64,000 nucleotides of DNA from Aquimixticola soesokkakensis (GCF_900172375.1 NZ_FWFS01000009.1:62001-126000), one strand, 5' to 3'. Shown: positions 9,081 through 18,207, counted from the first letter of the stretch. The notes: generated from the letters alone by a model not told the origin. Translations and numbers: made by a program.

Positions 9081-9270
9081 GTTGCGTCACCTGCCAAGGG
9101 TTCGCCGCCTGTTTTCGACGACGTGACACATCTTTTCTGTATGTTTGGATGTTTGGAAAAAAACGCGCCACAAGAGGTGACTCCAACGCAGACAGCCGAG
9201 TGCCTTGGGCGCGAAAATACGCGCTTTCACGGCACTCGGCAACAGATTTGACGGCGCTGGGCGGCGGGGC

Positions 9271-9726
9271 CTAAATCACGATCTCGGACGGCTCGACGAC
9301 GGTCTCCATGGCCACATGGGTCGAGGTGGAATTGACATAGGGCAGGGCGGAAATCGCATCCCCCATGATGTCGCGGTAATGGGCGATATCCTTGGAGCGG
9401 ACTTTGATCAGATAGTCGAACCCGCCGGCAATCATGTAGCATTCCTCGATTTCGGGAACGAGTTTGACCGCCTCGTTGAACTTTTTGAGGGCCGCTTCGC
9501 GGGTATCGGTCAGGCGGACCTCGACAAACGTCACATGGCTCAGGCCAAGCTTGAACGGCGAGACCACCGCGCGATAGGCTGAAATGACGCCCGTTTCCTC
9601 AAGATGCCTGATCCGCACCGCGACGGGGGTTTTGGACAGGCCCACCCGTTTGGCAAGCTCGGTGACGGGAATCCGTGCATTGCGCTGTAATTCCCGCAGA
9701 ATTTTACGATCCGCCTCGTCGATCAT
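9271..9726 (-). CDS. putR: Lrp/AsnC-type regulator of proline utilisation
   Basis: A 151-residue Lrp-family protein. The N-terminal helix-turn-helix covers about residues 1-60 (MIDEADRKILRELQRNARI, GLSKTPVAVRIRHLE). A C-terminal RAM ligand-binding domain follows (YMIAGGFDYLIKVRSKDI). It is divergent from putA with a 119-base shared promoter region, the arrangement described for PutR of Agrobacterium and Rhodobacter, where PutR activates putA in response to proline. The ATG at 9724-9726 is preceded on the minus strand by AAGGAAATAAGCG. Confidence 0.92.
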   Translation of the reverse strand: MIDEADRKILRELQRNARIPVTELAKRVGLSKTPVAVRIRHLEETGVISAYRAVVSPFKLGLSHVTFVEVRLTDTREAALKKFNEAVKLVPEIEECYMIAGGFDYLIKVRSKDIAHYRDIMGDAISALPYVNSTSTHVAMETVVEPSEIVI

Positions 9727-9764
9727 CGCTTATTTCCTTTTTGGGTGATGGATTAAGTTCGAAT

Positions 9765-9792
9765 TGACCACATCTGTATCAACCTTTGGTCA
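9765..9792. promoter_or_regulatory. Candidate PutR operator
   Basis: An inverted repeat TGACCA (9765-9770) and TGGTCA (9787-9792) separated by 16 bases, in the putR-putA intergenic region, 54 bases before the putA ATG. Position and symmetry fit a regulator site; there is no direct proof. Confidence 0.45.
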
Positions 9793-9845
9793 CAACGGCC
9801 AGTCAGCCCGCGATATTCAGGTCAAAACACAAACCGGAGTGGACT

Positions 9846-12800
9846 ATGGCCGATCTATCCTTCGAGACCTTTGCAGAGCCTGCCAAAACGGCCCCCGACG
9901 CGCCGGTTCTGGCGCAGCTTGTGGCGCAGGCGGCGCTTTCGCCGCGCGCGCGCGGCGCCATCTGCGCGCGGGCGGCGGGGTTGATCCGCCAGATTCGCAA
10001 GGACGCAAATCCGGGGGTGATGGAACAGTTTCTGGCCGAATACGGTCTCTCGACGGCGGAAGGCGTGGCGCTGATGTGTCTGGCCGAAGCCATGTTGCGC
10101 GTGCCCGATGCCACCACGATCGACGCGTTGATCGAAGACAAAATCGCCCCCTCCGACTGGAGCAAACATCTGGGGGAGGCTACATCGCCGCTGGTCAATG
10201 CCTCGACCTGGGCGCTGATGTTGACGGGGCGGGTGCTTGACGAAGGGGACCCGGCAATTGCGCGGGTGCTGCGCGGCGCGATCAAACGCATAGGCGAGCC
10301 GCTGATCCGGGTGGCAGTGGGCCAAGCGATGAAACAGATGGGCCGCCAGTTCGTTCTGGGCCAAAGCATCGAAACCGCGCTGGAGCGCGCGCGCGGCTTC
10401 GAAAAAAAGGGCTATACCTACAGCTACGACATGCTGGGCGAGGCCGCGATGACCAAGGCGGACGCAACCCGCTATACAGCCGCCTATGAAAAGGCCATCG
10501 CGGGGATCGCGCGGGCCGCGACCCATGGATCGGTCGAGGCAAACCCCGGTATTTCGATCAAGCTCTCCGCCCTGCATCCGCGCTATAGCGTCGCGCAGGA
10601 GGCGCGCGTCATGGCCGAACTGGTGCCCGTCGTGCACGGTCTGGCGCTGAAAGCGAAAGCCGCCGGAATCGGGTTCAATATCGACGCCGAAGAACAGGAC
10701 CGGCTTGTTCTGTCGCTGAAGGTGATCGAGGCGGTTGTGTCGCAAAATGATCTGGCCGGATGGAACGGCTTTGGTGTCGTTGTGCAGGCCTATGGCAAAC
10801 GCGCAAGCCAGACGATTGACTGGCTGCATGCCCTTGCCACGCGATATGACCGCAAGATCATGGTGCGGCTTGTCAAAGGGGCCTATTGGGACACCGAAAT
10901 GAAGCGCGCGCAGGTCGAGGGGCTCGCGGGTTTCCCGCTGTTCACCAACAAAGCGGCCACGGATGTGAGCTACATCAGCAACGCGCGCAAGTTGCTGGAC
11001 TACAGCGACCGCATTTACCCGCAATTTGCCACGCATAACGCCCATTCGGTTGCGGCAATTTTGGAGATGGCCAAGGGGCGCGCCTTTGAATTCCAGCGTC
11101 TGCACGGCATGGGGGCACAGCTGCATGACATTGTTCTTGCACAGGAAAAGACCCGCTGCCGGATTTATGCCCCCGTGGGTGCGCACCGCGATTTGCTGGC
11201 CTATCTGGTGCGCCGCTTGCTGGAAAACGGCGCAAATTCGTCTTTCGTGAACCAATTGGTGGATGAGGATGTCAGCCCCGAAGACATCGCGGCCGATCCA
11301 TTTGCCGCGCTGGAGCAGGCGCGCGCGCCCGGGGCGCTTTGCGCGCCGCAAGATCTGTTTGCACAGGAGGGGCGCGTCAATTCAAAGGGGTTTGATCTCT
11401 CGGATGAGGCCACGTTGAGCGCGCTTTTTGCAGCGCGCGACACGGCCTTGCCACTGGCCCATCCGATCACGCGGCGCCCCGCCACGGGCACGCATTTGGC
11501 GGTGCATAATCCCGCCACGGGCGCGGTGGTAAGCTCGGTGTTGCAGGGCGATGGCGCGACAGCCCTGCGCGCGATAGAAGATGCCCGCCTGTGGGACGCT
11601 CCCGTGGCCGAGCGCGCGAAAGTGCTGCGCAAAGCGTCGGATCTGTTCGAAGAAAACGCGGGGGTGATCTTTGCCACTCTGGCGCGCGAGGCGGGAAAAA
11701 CCCTGTCCGATTGCGTAGGCGAACTGCGCGAAGCGGTTGATTTCCTGCGGTATTACGCCGATCAGGCCGAGGCGCGCGATGCCATCGCCGCGCGCGGCAT
11801 TTTTACCGCCATCAGCCCGTGGAACTTTCCGCTGGCGATTTTCACCGGACAGGTCGCGGCGGCGCTGGCTGCCGGAAACGCCGTGATCGCAAAGCCCGCA
11901 GAGGCCACGCCAGTCATCGCGACACTGGCCGTCACGCTGATGCATCGGGCGGGCGTTCCGGCCTGCGCCTTGCAACTTGTGACCGGCACGGGGGGCGAGG
12001 TGGGCCGCGCGCTAACCTGTGATCCGCGCATCAACGGGGTGGTCTTCACCGGCTCGACCACCACCGCGCAGGCCATCCGCCGCGCGATGGCCGACAGGGT
12101 GGACCCGGGCGCGCCGCTGATCGCGGAAACCGGCGGTCTGAACGCGATGATCGTCGATTCCACCGCGTTGCCCGAACAGGCCGTGCGCGACATCGTGGCC
12201 TCGGCGTTTCAATCGGCCGGACAACGCTGTTCGGCCCTGCGCTGCCTCTACGTTCAGGAAGACGTTGTGCCACATTTCATGGAAATGCTCAAAGGCGCGA
12301 TGAACGAACTCACGCTTGGCGATCCTTGGGACTTGCGCACCGATGTGGGGCCGGTCATCGACCAAACCGCCTATGACGCGATTGCCGGCTACCTTGCGCA
12401 GGCCCGGGAAAAGGGCATGATCTTGCATCAGGTCGCGGTGCCCGACACTGGTCTGTTCATCGCGCCAACGCTGATCAAAGTGGGCGGCATTGCCGATCTC
12501 GGGCACGAGGTGTTTGGCCCCGTGCTGCATGTCGCGACCTTCAAATCCAAACAGATCCACAAGGTGATCGCGGATGTGAATGCGCGCGGTTTCGGGCTGA
12601 CCTTTGGGTTACACACCCGTATCGACACACGGGTTCAGGAGGTCGCGGATGGCCTCAACGTTGGCAATATCTATGTCAACCGCAACCAGATCGGCGCGAT
12701 TGTCAGCAGCCAGCCCTTTGGCGGCGAGGGCCTGTCGGGCACGGGCCCCAAAGCGGGCGGGCCGAGCTATCTGACACGCTTTGCCGCGCCGGACCCGATG

Positions 12801-13265
12801 GCGGATCAGTTGGTCCGGAACTGGGACAGGGAATGTGACATCCAGGCCTTGCGCAAAGCCTTGGCTGATAAACCTGCCGGTAGACTGTTGTCCAAAACCG
12901 ATTTGCCCGGGCCTACCGGTGAAGCAAATACCCTGCGGCTTTATGTGCGTGGGCCGATCCTGTGCATGGGGCCGGGTGCGGCCGCCGTCGCGGCGCAGGT
13001 GGCTGCCGTCGAGGCGCTGGGGGGCGTCGCGCAGGCTGTGGACGGGGCGCTGTCGCCCGCCGATTTGACGGCGCTTGACGGGTTTGATGGGGCCCTCTGG
13101 TGGGGCGGGGAGGCACGCCTTTTTGCGCAGGCGCTGGCCGCGCGCAACGGGCCAATTTTGCCACTGATTACCGCCATGCCAGATCGGGGGCATGTCACCC
13201 ACGAGCGGCATCTGTGCGTGGACACCACCGCCGCGGGCGGCAACGCGGCCTTGCTTGCGGGCTAG
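9846..13265 (+). CDS. putA: Bifunctional proline dehydrogenase / P5C dehydrogenase
   Basis: A 1139-residue enzyme that oxidises proline to glutamate in two steps, using FAD and then NAD. The proline dehydrogenase barrel spans roughly residues 70-480 (ISIKLSALHPRY, MVRLVKGAYWDTEMKRAQ). The aldehyde dehydrogenase part follows, with SPWNFPLAIFTGQ near 655, Glu761 in AETGG and catalytic Cys795 in GQRCSALR. There is no N-terminal ribbon-helix-helix domain, so unlike E. coli PutA it should not self-repress; PutR does the control. The start MADLSFETFA is chosen for the GGAG seven bases upstream; an earlier in-frame TTG at 9786 is unlikely. It ends at a strong terminator. Confidence 0.97.
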   Translation: MADLSFETFAEPAKTAPDAPVLAQLVAQAALSPRARGAICARAAGLIRQIRKDANPGVMEQFLAEYGLSTAEGVALMCLAEAMLRVPDATTIDALIEDKIAPSDWSKHLGEATSPLVNASTWALMLTGRVLDEGDPAIARVLRGAIKRIGEPLIRVAVGQAMKQMGRQFVLGQSIETALERARGFEKKGYTYSYDMLGEAAMTKADATRYTAAYEKAIAGIARAATHGSVEANPGISIKLSALHPRYSVAQEARVMAELVPVVHGLALKAKAAGIGFNIDAEEQDRLVLSLKVIEAVVSQNDLAGWNGFGVVVQAYGKRASQTIDWLHALATRYDRKIMVRLVKGAYWDTEMKRAQVEGLAGFPLFTNKAATDVSYISNARKLLDYSDRIYPQFATHNAHSVAAILEMAKGRAFEFQRLHGMGAQLHDIVLAQEKTRCRIYAPVGAHRDLLAYLVRRLLENGANSSFVNQLVDEDVSPEDIAADPFAALEQARAPGALCAPQDLFAQEGRVNSKGFDLSDEATLSALFAARDTALPLAHPITRRPATGTHLAVHNPATGAVVSSVLQGDGATALRAIEDARLWDAPVAERAKVLRKASDLFEENAGVIFATLAREAGKTLSDCVGELREAVDFLRYYADQAEARDAIAARGIFTAISPWNFPLAIFTGQVAAALAAGNAVIAKPAEATPVIATLAVTLMHRAGVPACALQLVTGTGGEVGRALTCDPRINGVVFTGSTTTAQAIRRAMADRVDPGAPLIAETGGLNAMIVDSTALPEQAVRDIVASAFQSAGQRCSALRCLYVQEDVVPHFMEMLKGAMNELTLGDPWDLRTDVGPVIDQTAYDAIAGYLAQAREKGMILHQVAVPDTGLFIAPTLIKVGGIADLGHEVFGPVLHVATFKSKQIHKVIADVNARGFGLTFGLHTRIDTRVQEVADGLNVGNIYVNRNQIGAIVSSQPFGGEGLSGTGPKAGGPSYLTRFAAPDPMADQLVRNWDRECDIQALRKALADKPAGRLLSKTDLPGPTGEANTLRLYVRGPILCMGPGAAAVAAQVAAVEALGGVAQAVDGALSPADLTALDGFDGALWWGGEARLFAQALAARNGPILPLITAMPDRGHVTHERHLCVDTTAAGGNAALLAG

Positions 13266-13312
13266 GCCCCCGCAAGGTCCCCCGCAAAGCTGGACCACCC
13301 CATCGGGCATGA

Positions 13313-13346
13313 AAAAGCCGCCGCCCCTGTGTGGGCGGCGGCTTTT
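13313..13346. terminator. Bidirectional terminator between putA and the amino-acid ABC operon
   Basis: A perfect 14-bp stem, AAAAGCCGCCGCCC (13313-13326) and its complement (13333-13346), with a six-base loop CTGTGT. Flanking A and T tracts make it work on both strands. It lies between two convergent transcription units. Confidence 0.92.
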
Positions 13347-13361
13347 GTGCTGTGGCAGCGC

Positions 13362-14084
13362 CTAGCCGATGGTGGACAGGAAACGCTGCAGGTCGGGGTC
13401 TTGGGGATTGGTCATCACCTGCTCGGGCGGGCCGATTTCGGCCAGAACGCCTTGCTTGAAAAAGGCAACGCGATCAGACACATCGCGCGCAAAGCTCATT
13501 TCGTGGGTGACGACGATCATCGTCATGCCCTCGGAGGCCAGCAGGCGCATGATGTCCAGAACTTCCCCGACCAGCTCGGGATCAAGCGCCGATGTCGCCT
13601 CGTCAAACAGCATGTATTTGGGTTCCATCGCCAGCGCACGCGCAATCGCCAGACGCTGTTGCTGGCCACCGGAAAGTTGCGAGGGGTAGTGGTTCAGCTT
13701 GTCGCCCAAGCCCACATGCACCAATTGCTTTTCGGCAATCTCCTGTGCTTCTTTGCGGGATTTTTTCGTCACGACGCGCGGTGCCAGTGCCACGTTTTCA
13801 AGCGCTGTGAGATGGGGAAAGGAATTCCACTGCTGGAACACCGTGCCCAGTTTCTGGCGCAGCTTGTTGATGTCGGTGCCCTTGGCATGCACGTCGATGC
13901 CATCCACGGTGACCTTGCCCGCATGGATGCTTTCGAGCGCGTTGATGCAGTAGAGCAGCGTGGATTTCCCCGAGCCGGACGCACCGATGAGGGAGACGAC
14001 TTCGCCGTTGTCCACCGTCAGGTTGATGCCTTTCAGCACCTCCAGCTCGCCAAAGGATTTACGCAGGTTTTCAAGAACGATCAT
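13362..14084 (-). CDS. Polar amino-acid ABC transporter ATPase
   Basis: A 240-residue ATP-binding subunit of the PAAT (His/Glu/Gln) type. Walker A is GASGSGKST, the signature LSGGQQQRLAIARAL, and Walker B YMLFDEATSALDPE with switch His in VVTHEMSF. The start MIVLENLRKSFGE at 14084 overlaps the permease stop (ATGA); the longer open frame upstream belongs to the permease shadow. Last gene of a four-gene operon: binding protein, two permeases, ATPase. Confidence 0.95.
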   Translation of the reverse strand: MIVLENLRKSFGELEVLKGINLTVDNGEVVSLIGASGSGKSTLLYCINALESIHAGKVTVDGIDVHAKGTDINKLRQKLGTVFQQWNSFPHLTALENVALAPRVVTKKSRKEAQEIAEKQLVHVGLGDKLNHYPSQLSGGQQQRLAIARALAMEPKYMLFDEATSALDPELVGEVLDIMRLLASEGMTMIVVTHEMSFARDVSDRVAFFKQGVLAEIGPPEQVMTNPQDPDLQRFLSTIG

Positions 14085-14734
14085 GATTTTTGCCTCTGTT
14101 CGTAGCGCGCGCCCATGCGCGACAGCGGATAGGAGATGGCGAAGTAGATCAGGCCGACGATCAGCATGATTTTGACCGACTCCTGCGTGCGGGTGTTGAG
14201 GATTTGCGAGGCACGCAGCAATTCGACATAGCCGATGGCCGAGACCAGCGCGGAATCCTTGATCGTCGCCAGCGCAACGCCCAGCCACGACGGAAAGGCG
14301 GTGCGCAGCCCCACGGGGGCGGTGACGTGGCGCATTTCCTGCCAATAGCTCAGGCCAAGGCAGCGCGCGGCATTGCGCAGGCCCACAGGCACGGCCTCGA
14401 TCCCCGATTGCACCACAACCGCAACGAGCGAGGCGGTGTAGATGATCAGCACGATAGTGCCCGACCAAAAGGCAGGCATCGGAAACCCTGCGATGGCGAT
14501 AAAGCTGTCAAAGAGGATCAGCTGGATGAGCAGCGGCACGGAGCGAAACACATCAAGCACCGCCATGACCCCAAAGGTCAGCGCGCGGTTTTTGAGCGAC
14601 ATCAGCCAGCCGAAAACCATGCCCAGCAGCGTGCCGATCAGGATGGAAACCACCGAAATCTGGATGGTTTTCCAAGCGCCTTCCAGCAGAAACCACAGAT
14701 CGCTCCACTGGAGGGTTGTAAAGACCTGGGTCAT
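14081..14734 (-). CDS. Amino-acid ABC transporter permease (second)
   Basis: A 217-residue membrane permease of the HisM/GlnP type with several hydrophobic segments. The ATPase-contacting EAA motif lies around EAVPVGLRNAARCLGLS. The start is the ATG at 14732-14734, overlapping the stop of the upstream permease, and the stop overlaps the ATPase start. It pairs with the other permease as the heterodimeric channel. The substrate cannot be told from sequence. Confidence 0.93.
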   Translation of the reverse strand: MTQVFTTLQWSDLWFLLEGAWKTIQISVVSILIGTLLGMVFGWLMSLKNRALTFGVMAVLDVFRSVPLLIQLILFDSFIAIAGFPMPAFWSGTIVLIIYTASLVAVVVQSGIEAVPVGLRNAARCLGLSYWQEMRHVTAPVGLRTAFPSWLGVALATIKDSALVSAIGYVELLRASQILNTRTQESVKIMLIVGLIYFAISYPLSRMGARYEQRQKS

Positions 14735-15405
14735 GGGCGCGCCCTTTCTGCCCTGAAGAGGGGCCGTCCCAAAAGGCGCATCAGGATCAGCGCAATTTTG
14801 GCAATCAGATAGTAGATCACGGCGGTGGCGGCGAAAAATTCAAAGGTGCGGAAGGTGCGCGAGTTGAAATACTGCGTCTCCCCCGACAATTCGCGCAGGC
14901 CCGCCAGCATGCCAAGAGACGAAGCCAGAATGACCCATGTGAACTGATTGGTCATCGGTCCGTAAATGGCGCGCAGCACCTGCGGAAGCACGACATAGCG
15001 CAGGGATTGCAGCTTGGTCATACCCAGCGTGCGCGCGGCCTTGTCCTGACCGGCGGGAACGGCATTAAAGCCGCCGCGATAGGTTTCGGCCATGTAGCCT
15101 GCGCAGTTGAAGGTCAACGCGGCGACAACGGCCGTAAAGGAGCTGAGGAAAATGCCGAATTCCCCCAAGCCCCAGTAAAAGACGAAAATCTGGAACAGCG
15201 AGGGGGTGTTGCGCGCAATTTCAACCCAGGTCGAGCCAAAGCCGCGCAGCAGGCGCAGGGAACTCGCGCGGCAGAAATACAGCACCAGCCCGAACATAAG
15301 CCCCAGTGCCATGGCGATCAGCGAGACCTCAAGCGTGACCAGCGAGGCTTTCAGCAGATCGGGCAGCGCCTGGATGACGGGGCGCCAGTGGAATTGATAA
15401 TCCAT
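14731..15405 (-). CDS. Amino-acid ABC transporter permease (first)
   Basis: A 224-residue HisQ/HisM-family permease beginning MDYQFHWRPVIQALPDLLKA. The EAA loop is near FNAVPAGQDKAARTLGMT. The ATG at 15403-15405 is preferred over a TTG one codon earlier. It lies 70 bases after the binding-protein gene, the gap being filled by a stem-loop, and is coupled by ATGA to the next permease. Confidence 0.93.
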   Translation of the reverse strand: MDYQFHWRPVIQALPDLLKASLVTLEVSLIAMALGLMFGLVLYFCRASSLRLLRGFGSTWVEIARNTPSLFQIFVFYWGLGEFGIFLSSFTAVVAALTFNCAGYMAETYRGGFNAVPAGQDKAARTLGMTKLQSLRYVVLPQVLRAIYGPMTNQFTWVILASSLGMLAGLRELSGETQYFNSRTFRTFEFFAATAVIYYLIAKIALILMRLLGRPLFRAERARP

Positions 15406-15426
15406 CAATCTGACCTCTCAAAAGAA

Positions 15427-15454
15427 GCGACGACAGGACCGGGCCTGTCGTCGC
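15427..15454. terminator. Intercistronic stem-loop after the binding-protein gene
   Basis: An 11-bp perfect stem GCGACGACAGG / CCTGTCGTCGC with a six-base loop, 21 bases after the binding-protein stop and before the first permease. There is no T-run. Such hairpins usually stabilise the abundant binding-protein message or partly attenuate downstream reading. Confidence 0.75.
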
Positions 15455-15475
15455 CGTTGGGGAAGTTTTGGAGGC

Positions 15476-16303
15476 TTAGTAGTAGACGCCAAAGGTCGTG
15501 AGATCGGGCATTTCGCCGCCGATATGGGTCTCGTAGAGGCCCGCGAGGGTGCCGTCACGATAGGCGTGGTTGATGTAGAGGTTGAGGTAGTTGATCCAGC
15601 CGTATTCGCTGCGCTGGGTCATGAAACCGACGATATCCGCACCAAAGGGGGCCACGGGACCGGCTTTGAGGCCGCTGAAGCTGTCGGAGGACAGGATGTT
15701 GGCGATGGCGGTATCGGTGGCAATCCCCGCTTCGACGCGGCCTTGGGACACGGCAAGATAGGTGTCGTTTTCCGCCTGGAAGGTGGTGATTTTACCTTTG
15801 CCATCGGGCCAGTTGGCGTCTTTGTAGTCCGAGAGTTCGGTCTCGTAGGTGGTGCCGACGGCCACGCCGACATTGGCATCTGCCAGATCGTCCCATTCGG
15901 TGATCTCGCTGTCGGCGGGCAGCAGCGACTGGAACTGGAACACCATGTAGGGGATCGAGAAGCCAACGGTTTGCGCGCGCTCCAGCGAATCCGAGGAGGA
16001 GGCAATGGCGACATCCGTGCGGCCCGAAATCAGCGAGGGAATACGCTCGGCCCAGGTGACGCCGACGATTTCGGGTTCAACGCCCATCCGTTCGGCAAGG
16101 TCCGTGCAGATGTCGACATCCATGCCCGCTGGGTTGTTATCCGCATCGCGGTAGCCCATCGGCGGAAAGTCCAGCACAACCGCGCAGCGCAGCGTGCCCG
16201 AACCCAGAACATCATCAAGTTTATCGGCCGCAGCCGGTGTCGCAAAGGTGGTGCCAATGAGGGCCAGCGCACCGAATGCGCCCAGAACTGTCGTGTGTTT
16301 CAT
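15476..16303 (-). CDS. Amino-acid ABC transporter substrate-binding protein
   Basis: A 275-residue periplasmic protein of the SBP_bac_3 family with a signal peptide MKHTTVLGAFGALALIGTTF and cleavage near AAA-DKL. Family features include VVLDFPPMGYRDADNNPAGMDVD and DVAIASSSDSLERAQTVGFS. The start at 16303 is chosen because it begins the signal peptide and follows AGGGAAG; an in-frame codon at 16354 would add an implausible hydrophilic leader. First gene of the operon, with a palindrome about 60 bases upstream. Confidence 0.93.
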   Translation of the reverse strand: MKHTTVLGAFGALALIGTTFATPAAADKLDDVLGSGTLRCAVVLDFPPMGYRDADNNPAGMDVDICTDLAERMGVEPEIVGVTWAERIPSLISGRTDVAIASSSDSLERAQTVGFSIPYMVFQFQSLLPADSEITEWDDLADANVGVAVGTTYETELSDYKDANWPDGKGKITTFQAENDTYLAVSQGRVEAGIATDTAIANILSSDSFSGLKAGPVAPFGADIVGFMTQRSEYGWINYLNLYINHAYRDGTLAGLYETHIGGEMPDLTTFGVYY

Positions 16304-16358
16304 AAGACTTCCCTGATCGTTTTTATGTTTCATATGGCGTGAAGGTACACGCATTGCC

Positions 16359-16375
16359 TTAGTCGAAATGACTAA
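16359..16375. promoter_or_regulatory. Candidate operator upstream of amino-acid ABC operon
   Basis: TTAGTC-gaaat-GACTAA, a 17-base palindrome (CCTTAGTC and GACTAAAGG on the wider arms), about 60 bases upstream of the binding-protein ATG. It stands out as AT-rich in GC-rich surroundings and fits a repressor or activator site. The regulator is unknown. Confidence 0.45.
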
Positions 16376-16601
16376 AGGGACGTGGCGGTATAGGCGTATC
16401 GGCTAAAACAGCGCTGCGTTGCAGGAAAGTTGAAATAGATATTCTCCCGCAGCCGTCGCATGAGCAAATCCTGTCTCGATTCGCTCTCTCCCGCCCGCAA
16501 GCCTATCGCCCTGCGCGCCATTTGGGAACCGGATGCGCCCCGACGCCCTTCACCGTGGCAGGGGATGCGAAACCGTGGCGGAAAATCTGGGGGTCACGCT
16601 T

Positions 16602-16647
16602 GGGGGGGGCAGGCCGGGGGGCAGGCCGGGGGGCAGGCCGGGGGGCA
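16602..16647 (+). repeat. G-rich 12-base tandem repeat, possible G-quadruplex
   Basis: AGGCCGGGGGGC is repeated three times in tandem at 16611-16646, preceded by a run of eight G at 16602-16609. Four runs of six or more G are spaced by CAGGCC, enough for a G-quadruplex on the plus strand. It lies about 80 bases beyond the racemase stop codon on the minus-strand operon's 3' side. Confidence 0.85.
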
Positions 16648-16725
16648 CGCGCCCGAAGACTGCCCCGCAGACCGCCCCGAACTGGCAAGCGGATGATTTC
16701 GCGTCAGCAGCGGGAAAAAGGTGCC

Positions 16726-17370
16726 TCAGGCGGGCTGCACGGTAGCCATGGCAAGACGGGCCGAGGCCGCAACGCCGTCAATCAGCGTCACCCCTGTGCG
16801 GGCGCGCAGGTCCTCAGCCAGGGGCGACATGCCCGCACAGCCCAAAATAACGGCCCCCGCATCGCGCGCCGCCTCGCTTATGGCGCGCGCCAGATGGGCG
16901 CGGGTCCGCGGCGATCCTGCGTCGATTTCGAGCACGGGCAAACCGCTGGCACGCACCCCCTCACACAGCCCCGCAAAGCCGGAGTCGGCAATATTTTGCG
17001 CAATAACGGGCACGGAAACCGGCAGCGACGTGACAACGCAAAACCGCAGGCCCAACAGGCTGGCCATCGTGTAGGCCGCTTGGCCAATGCCCAGCACGGG
17101 GCAGGTCACGGCGGCGCGCGCCTGTGCCAGTCCGGTGTCGTCGAAACAGGCGATGACGATCGCATCTGCACCGTCATTTGCCGCCGCTGTGACCTCGCCA
17201 AGCAATCCGGGCAGGGCGCTTTCGCCGTCCTCGGGGCCCTGGATCGCCGGGGGCGCGGCGCGGTTGGTGCGCCCGCTGATCTGCGCCTGGGGTGCGGCGC
17301 GGCGCGCGGCGGCGACGATGCCATCGGTCATGGCTTGGGTCGCGTTGGGATTGACATAGACCAGCCGCAT
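16726..17370 (-). CDS. Asp/Glu/hydantoin racemase family protein
   Basis: A 214-residue protein beginning MRLVYVNPNATQAMTDGIV. The two cysteines of the racemase pair are Cys75 in IVIACFDDTG and Cys178 in VILGCAGMSPLAEDL, which matches hydantoin racemase (HyuE-like) and related enzymes more than glutamate racemase. The ATG shares one base with the permease stop (TGATG), so it is the coupled last gene of the polyamine-type transporter operon. The racemase or isomerase may act on the imported compound. The exact substrate is unknown. Confidence 0.88.
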   Translation of the reverse strand: MRLVYVNPNATQAMTDGIVAAARRAAPQAQISGRTNRAAPPAIQGPEDGESALPGLLGEVTAAANDGADAIVIACFDDTGLAQARAAVTCPVLGIGQAAYTMASLLGLRFCVVTSLPVSVPVIAQNIADSGFAGLCEGVRASGLPVLEIDAGSPRTRAHLARAISEAARDAGAVILGCAGMSPLAEDLRARTGVTLIDGVAASARLAMATVQPA

Positions 17371-18206
17371 CACAGCCCCTGACCCGCGTCGGATCCCCGG
17401 CGCGCCCGTCTGCGGCCCATGCCCCAGACCAGCAGCAAAAACACCACGATGATCCCGAGCGAAAACAGGGTGGTAAGCGTGCCAAGCGCGTAGATCACCG
17501 GCGTTGTCACGTTGGTGGTCATGCCGAAGATTTCCAGCGGCAGCGTGTTGTAGCTGCCTGCCGTCAGCAGGGTGCGCGCGAATTCGTCGTAGGACAGGGT
17601 AAAGCCGAACAGGCCGACCCCGATCAGTGACGGCGCGATGATTGGCAGGATCACAAAGCGGATGGTTTGCCACGGGGTTGCGCCTTGGTCGCGGGCCGCT
17701 TCTTCGAAGGATTTGTCAAAGCGGTTGAAGACGGCAAACATGATCAACAGGCCAAAGGGCAGGGTCCAGGTCAGCTGGCTGCCAAAACCCGAGGTTGCCC
17801 AATGCACCTTGAGGCCGAGTTGGTTGAAAATCAGCCCCACCCCCAGCGAAATCAGGATCGAGGGGATCACCAGCGAGGTAATCGCAAGATAGAACAACAC
17901 CCCCGAGCCGGTGAATTTCTTGCGAAACGCCAGACCGGCGGTGACGGCGACAAACAGCGTGGAGACCATCACCATCAGACCCAGCGCAAAGGAGCGGCGA
18001 AATGCGCCCCAGATGTCGCCGACCGCCTGTTGCTGGAAAAGTTCCGCAAACCAATGGGTCGAGACACCATTCATCGGAAAGGTCAGCCCACCGCGTGGCC
18101 CCTGAAACGACAGGATGCCGATGGTGAGGGTTGGACCGTAGAGAAAGATCAAGAACAGCGTGAAAAATCCCGCCAGCAGGTAAAAGGCGCGCGACCGCGT
18201 TTCCAT
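17370..18206 (-). CDS. Polyamine-type ABC transporter permease, PotC-like
   Basis: A 278-residue inner-membrane permease of the PotC/YdcV class with an N-terminal transmembrane helix (AFYLLAGFFTLFLIFLYGPT) and an EAA loop near EEAARDQGATPWQTIRFV. One base separates it from the preceding permease and it overlaps the racemase start. Forms the channel with the PotB-like partner. Confidence 0.93.
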   Translation of the reverse strand: METRSRAFYLLAGFFTLFLIFLYGPTLTIGILSFQGPRGGLTFPMNGVSTHWFAELFQQQAVGDIWGAFRRSFALGLMVMVSTLFVAVTAGLAFRKKFTGSGVLFYLAITSLVIPSILISLGVGLIFNQLGLKVHWATSGFGSQLTWTLPFGLLIMFAVFNRFDKSFEEAARDQGATPWQTIRFVILPIIAPSLIGVGLFGFTLSYDEFARTLLTAGSYNTLPLEIFGMTTNVTTPVIYALGTLTTLFSLGIIVVFLLLVWGMGRRRARRGSDAGQGL

Positions 18207-18207
18207 C

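Larger units (their letters stand above)
16304..16725. other. 422-base gap between two minus-strand operons
   Basis: No credible gene. It contains the 17-base palindrome near the amino-acid transporter promoter and the G-rich tandem repeat at 16602-16647. Short open frames here on both strands reflect the repeats and base composition. Confidence 0.6.

Noticed and set aside
9855-11351. Long antisense frame opposite putA
   Set aside because: putA carries continuous conserved motifs in this stretch; the antisense frame has no ribosome site or recognisable domain.
16602-16647. CRISPR array
   Set aside because: Repeat units are contiguous with no spacers and no cas genes are nearby; treated as a tandem repeat.
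16460-16696. Small gene over the G-rich repeat
   Set aside because: Its Gly/Gln-rich product only reflects translation of the tandem repeat in different frames.
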